This document shows positions 44,505 to 46,827 of a stretch of 46,827 nt of DNA, in pieces. Position numbers and translations under genes: made by a program. The DNA lies in NCBI GenBank assembly GCA_025451375.1, contig JANWKL010000052.1:1-46827 (forward strand), in the 5' to 3' direction. Source of the DNA: Steroidobacteraceae bacterium (GTDB lineage: Bacteria > Pseudomonadota > Gammaproteobacteria > Steroidobacterales > Steroidobacteraceae). The notes under the pieces are model-generated. The model had not been told where the DNA came from, made no database searches, and worked only from the letters and a program-made list of their open reading frames with translations. The stretch's first letter is position 1; each line of letters opens with the position of its first letter.

Positions 44505-45744
44505 GGCGCAGCGCCTCGGCGGGCGTGGTACGCGAGGCCCGCCACGCCGGATAGAGAGTTGCGAGCGTGCACAGAATGAACGCCACCACACACACCTTCA
44601 CGACGTCCGCGGCCTCCACGTAGGCAGGCAGGTCGCTCATGTAGTACACGCGGGCGTCGAGGAACTGCGTACCGAGCAAATGCTCGAGCCCCGCCACCAG
44701 CGACTGCAGGTTGTCCGCGAGCAGCGTGCCGAGAGCTGCGCCCAGGAGTGTCCCGGCCAAGCCGATGAGCACACCCTGCACCGCGAAGGTGAGCAGAATG
44801 TTGGCGGGGCCGGCGCCGAGCGTGCGCACAATGGCGATATCGGTCTGCTTCTCCTTCACGATCATCACCAGGGTGGCGACGATGTTGAAAGCGGCAACCG
44901 CGACCAGCATCAGGAGGATCACGAACATCATGGATTTGGTGATCTCGATGGAACGGAAGAAGTTGGCATGGTCCTGCGTCCAGTCATTGACGTAGTAACC
45001 CGGACCGCCGAGCGCCAGCGCCAGGTGACGCACCGTCGTCGGGGCGCGCAGCGGGTCATCGAGCGCCAGGCGCAGGCCGGTGACGCCCTCCCCCATGCGC
45101 AGGAGGCGCGCCGCATCGGCCAGGTGCACCAGCGCCAGCCCACGATCAAACTCGTACATGCCGGAGCTGAACAGACCCGCGACGTGAAAGCGGCGCATGC
45201 GCGGCACCACCCCGGTTGGAGTCGCCGTGCCCTCAGGAGCGATGAGTACGACGGAGTCGCCGACCGCCGCGTTGAGTTCGTGGGCGAGCGCTACGCCCAG
45301 GATGATCCCGTAGCCGCCATCCTTGAGGTCGCTCAGGGACCCCGCGGTGAGGTGCTGCGCAAGGCCCGTCGCCCGGGCCTCCTCCTCGGGAAGCACGCCG
45401 CGAATCTCGGCGCCCGCCATGCGCTGTCCGTTAGCGAGCATCGCCTGGCTTTCGATGTACGGCACGACCGCCTGCACGCCCGGCTGCTGCTGCACCCGCC
45501 GCTGCAGCGACTGCCAGTCGTTGAGCGTGCCGGTGAGTCCCATGAGTGTGGCGTGCGAGGTGACGCTGAGGATGCGGCTGCGCAGCTCGCGCTCGAAGCC
45601 GTTCATGACCGATAACACGACGATGAGCGTTGCGACACCGAGCATGAGGCCGCCCACTGACATGACGGCGACGAAGGACACGAAGCCACGGCGGTGCGTC
45701 GAGCGCAGGTAGCGCGTGCCGATCAGCCACTCGTAGGCGCTCAT
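44497..45744 (-). CDS. lolC/E: LolC/LolE family permease, second copy
   Basis: 415-residue permease of the lipoprotein release complex. The N-terminus [20 protein letters not shown] leads to TM1 with [18 protein letters not shown] periplasmic domain of about 200 residues follows, then TM2-4 ([40 protein letters not shown], and a C-terminal helix before [18 protein letters not shown]). It begins three bases after the other permease gene and overlaps lolD by eight bases. It resembles E. coli LolE at least as much as LolC, so the C/E naming is left open. Confidence 0.93.
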   Translation of the reverse strand: MSAYEWLIGTRYLRSTHRRGFVSFVAVMSVGGLMLGVATLIVVLSVMNGFERELRSRILSVTSHATLMGLTGTLNDWQSLQRRVQQQPGVQAVVPYIESQAMLANGQRMAGAEIRGVLPEEEARATGLAQHLTAGSLSDLKDGGYGIILGVALAHELNAAVGDSVVLIAPEGTATPTGVVPRMRRFHVAGLFSSGMYEFDRGLALVHLADAARLLRMGEGVTGLRLALDDPLRAPTTVRHLALALGGPGYYVNDWTQDHANFFRSIEITKSMMFVILLMLVAVAAFNIVATLVMIVKEKQTDIAIVRTLGAGPANILLTFAVQGVLIGLAGTLLGAALGTLLADNLQSLVAGLEHLLGTQFLDARVYYMSDLPAYVEAADVVKVCVVAFILCTLATLYPAWRASRTTPAEALRHE

Positions 45745-45747
45745 GAG

Positions 45748-46827
45748 CTACTCATAGCGCAGCGCTTCGGCGGGCGCGGTGCGCGCCGCCCGGATCGCCG
45801 GATACACCGTGGCGAGCGCCGTCAGTGCCAAAGCCGCGAGCGCGATGACCAGTACATTGCCGGCGTGCACGTCGGAGGGAATGGCGGTGATGTAGTAAAC
45901 GTCCGAATCCATGATCTGGAAATGGAAGGTGCGCTCGATGAAGGGCACGATGGTGTCCACGTGCAGCGCCAGCGTGACACCGAGTATTACCCCGAGCGCC
46001 ACCCCCAGCCAGCCGATGACAAGCCCCTGGGTGATGAAAATGCCCATCACGCGGCGCGGCGAGGCGCCAAGCGTGCGCACGATGGCAATGTCGGTGCGCT
46101 TGTCGGTCACCACCATCACCAGCATGGCGATGATGTTGAAAGCGGCGACCGCCACGATCAGCAACAGGATGAGGGACATCATCGTCTTTTCGATGCGGAT
46201 GGCGCGGAAGTAGTTGGCGTTGTCCTGGGTCCAATCGTTCACTTCGAAGCGCGCCGGCAAGAGCTGCCGTATCCGCGCTGCCACCGCCGGGGCCGCGAGC
46301 ACATCCCGCAGACGCACCCGCAGGCCCGCACCGGCGGCGGCCTCCGGCGCGAGTGCGCGCACATCGGCCAGTGGCGCGAACACCAGCGTCGCATCGTGAT
46401 CCTGCAGACCCACTTCAAAGACCCCGGCCACCGTGAACTCGCGCAGCTTCGGCACCGGCGTGCCATCGGTGTTGACGGTGGGCACGAGCAGGGTCAGGGG
46501 ATCCCCGGGCGAGAGGCCCAGGCGCTCGGCGATCACCGCTCCGACGATGACCCGCGCGGAGCCGGGCGTGAGATCGGCGAGGTGTCCCTGGGTGATGGCA
46601 TGGGCCAGTTCGGCCGTACCGGGCTGATCCTGCGCGTCGATGCCCCGCAACACCACCGCCAGCATTTCCGGCTGACGTACCGCGAGCGCCTGCAGCTCCG
46701 CGTAAGGCGTTACATCCGTGACGCCGGCGACGCTGCGCGCCAGCCGCGCCGCCTCCTGCCAGTCCGCCGTCGAGGGCTGGGTGACGGCTGCGCCCGCCGT
46801 GCCGGCCGCCGCGTTCACGCGCACCTG
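45748..46827 (-). CDS. lolC/E: LolC/LolE family permease, first copy, cut by window end
   Basis: The right edge of the window cuts the 5' part; the frame stays open to the last base. The visible 360 residues contain most of the periplasmic domain (STADWQEAARLARSVAGVTD), NDWTQDNANYFRAIRIEKTM, and the last three membrane segments ([40 protein letters not shown], and the end YPAIRAARTAPAEALRYE). It is clearly paralogous to the following permease, sharing the NDWTQD and IVRTLGA blocks. Together they supply the two LolCE-type subunits. Confidence 0.92.
   Translation of the reverse strand, partial: QVRVNAAAGTAGAAVTQPSTADWQEAARLARSVAGVTDVTPYAELQALAVRQPEMLAVVLRGIDAQDQPGTAELAHAITQGHLADLTPGSARVIVGAVIAERLGLSPGDPLTLLVPTVNTDGTPVPKLREFTVAGVFEVGLQDHDATLVFAPLADVRALAPEAAAGAGLRVRLRDVLAAPAVAARIRQLLPARFEVNDWTQDNANYFRAIRIEKTMMSLILLLIVAVAAFNIIAMLVMVVTDKRTDIAIVRTLGASPRRVMGIFITQGLVIGWLGVALGVILGVTLALHVDTIVPFIERTFHFQIMDSDVYYITAIPSDVHAGNVLVIALAALALTALATVYPAIRAARTAPAEALRYE

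Noticed and set aside
44356-45615. Plus-strand open frame of 419 codons across the Lol genes
   Set aside because: Antisense shadow of lolD and the second permease.
1-46827. tRNA, rRNA, prophage or transposase genes
   Set aside because: None seen on either strand; all large open frames are explained by chromosomal genes or their shadows.

Overview
The window is about 47 kb of high-GC DNA from a bacterial chromosome. Gene content and order point to a gammaproteobacterium near the Xanthomonadales/Nevskiales/Steroidobacterales group. The basis is clpS-clpA, a yceD-rpmF-plsX-fabH block divergent from maf, rluC divergent from rne with a long rne leader, an exbB-exbD-msbA-lpxK-ycaR-kdsB lipid A operon, a lolC/E-lolC/E-lolD block, a lexA-imuA-imuB-dnaE2 mutagenesis cassette, and an E. 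coli-type LexA box (CTGT-N8-ACAG). The genus cannot be fixed from the sequence. I saw no tRNA, rRNA, IS element, integrase, phage gene or CRISPR array.

Layout. 1-3.4 kb: 3' part of a double-CDGSH iron-sulfur protein, converging on clpSA. 3.6-10 kb: type II secretion genes gspC, gspD, gspE and gspF, then a small acidic protein; no pseudopilin genes follow. 10-20.6 kb: a signalling block read leftward, consisting of an S8 protease with six SGYQWS repeats, a 1508-residue beta-propeller hybrid histidine kinase, and a receiver-GGDEF-EAL protein; a second, degenerate GGDEF-EAL protein is divergent from it. 20.6-26.5 kb: the SOS mutagenesis cassette behind two LexA boxes. 27-31.8 kb: an Lpp-like lipoprotein with a bidirectional terminator, then fabH, plsX, rpmF and yceD, with maf and rluC. 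31.8-35.2 kb: rne and a low-molecular-weight phosphatase. 35.3-36.6 kb: two envelope proteins sharing a split C-terminal module. 36.8-41.7 kb: ExbBD, lipid A flipping and Kdo synthesis. 41.8-43.8 kb: a DUF2062 protein and an orphan seven-helix sensor-like membrane protein. 43.8 kb to the end: lipoprotein release (Lol) genes.

Most of the window serves the envelope: secretion, fatty acid and lipid A supply, lipoprotein sorting, outer-membrane lipoproteins. The least ordinary part is the protease/propeller-kinase/c-di-GMP block. Its three leftward genes look translationally or transcriptionally linked (28-nt gap, then a GTGA overlap), which suggests that an exported protease and a periplasmic sensor feed a c-di-GMP output. 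A second unusual layer is non-coding: a hairpin repeat family occurs at three gene borders (after clpA, between gspE and gspF, and after the small acidic gene), and a different 21-bp inverted repeat sits between imuB and dnaE2.
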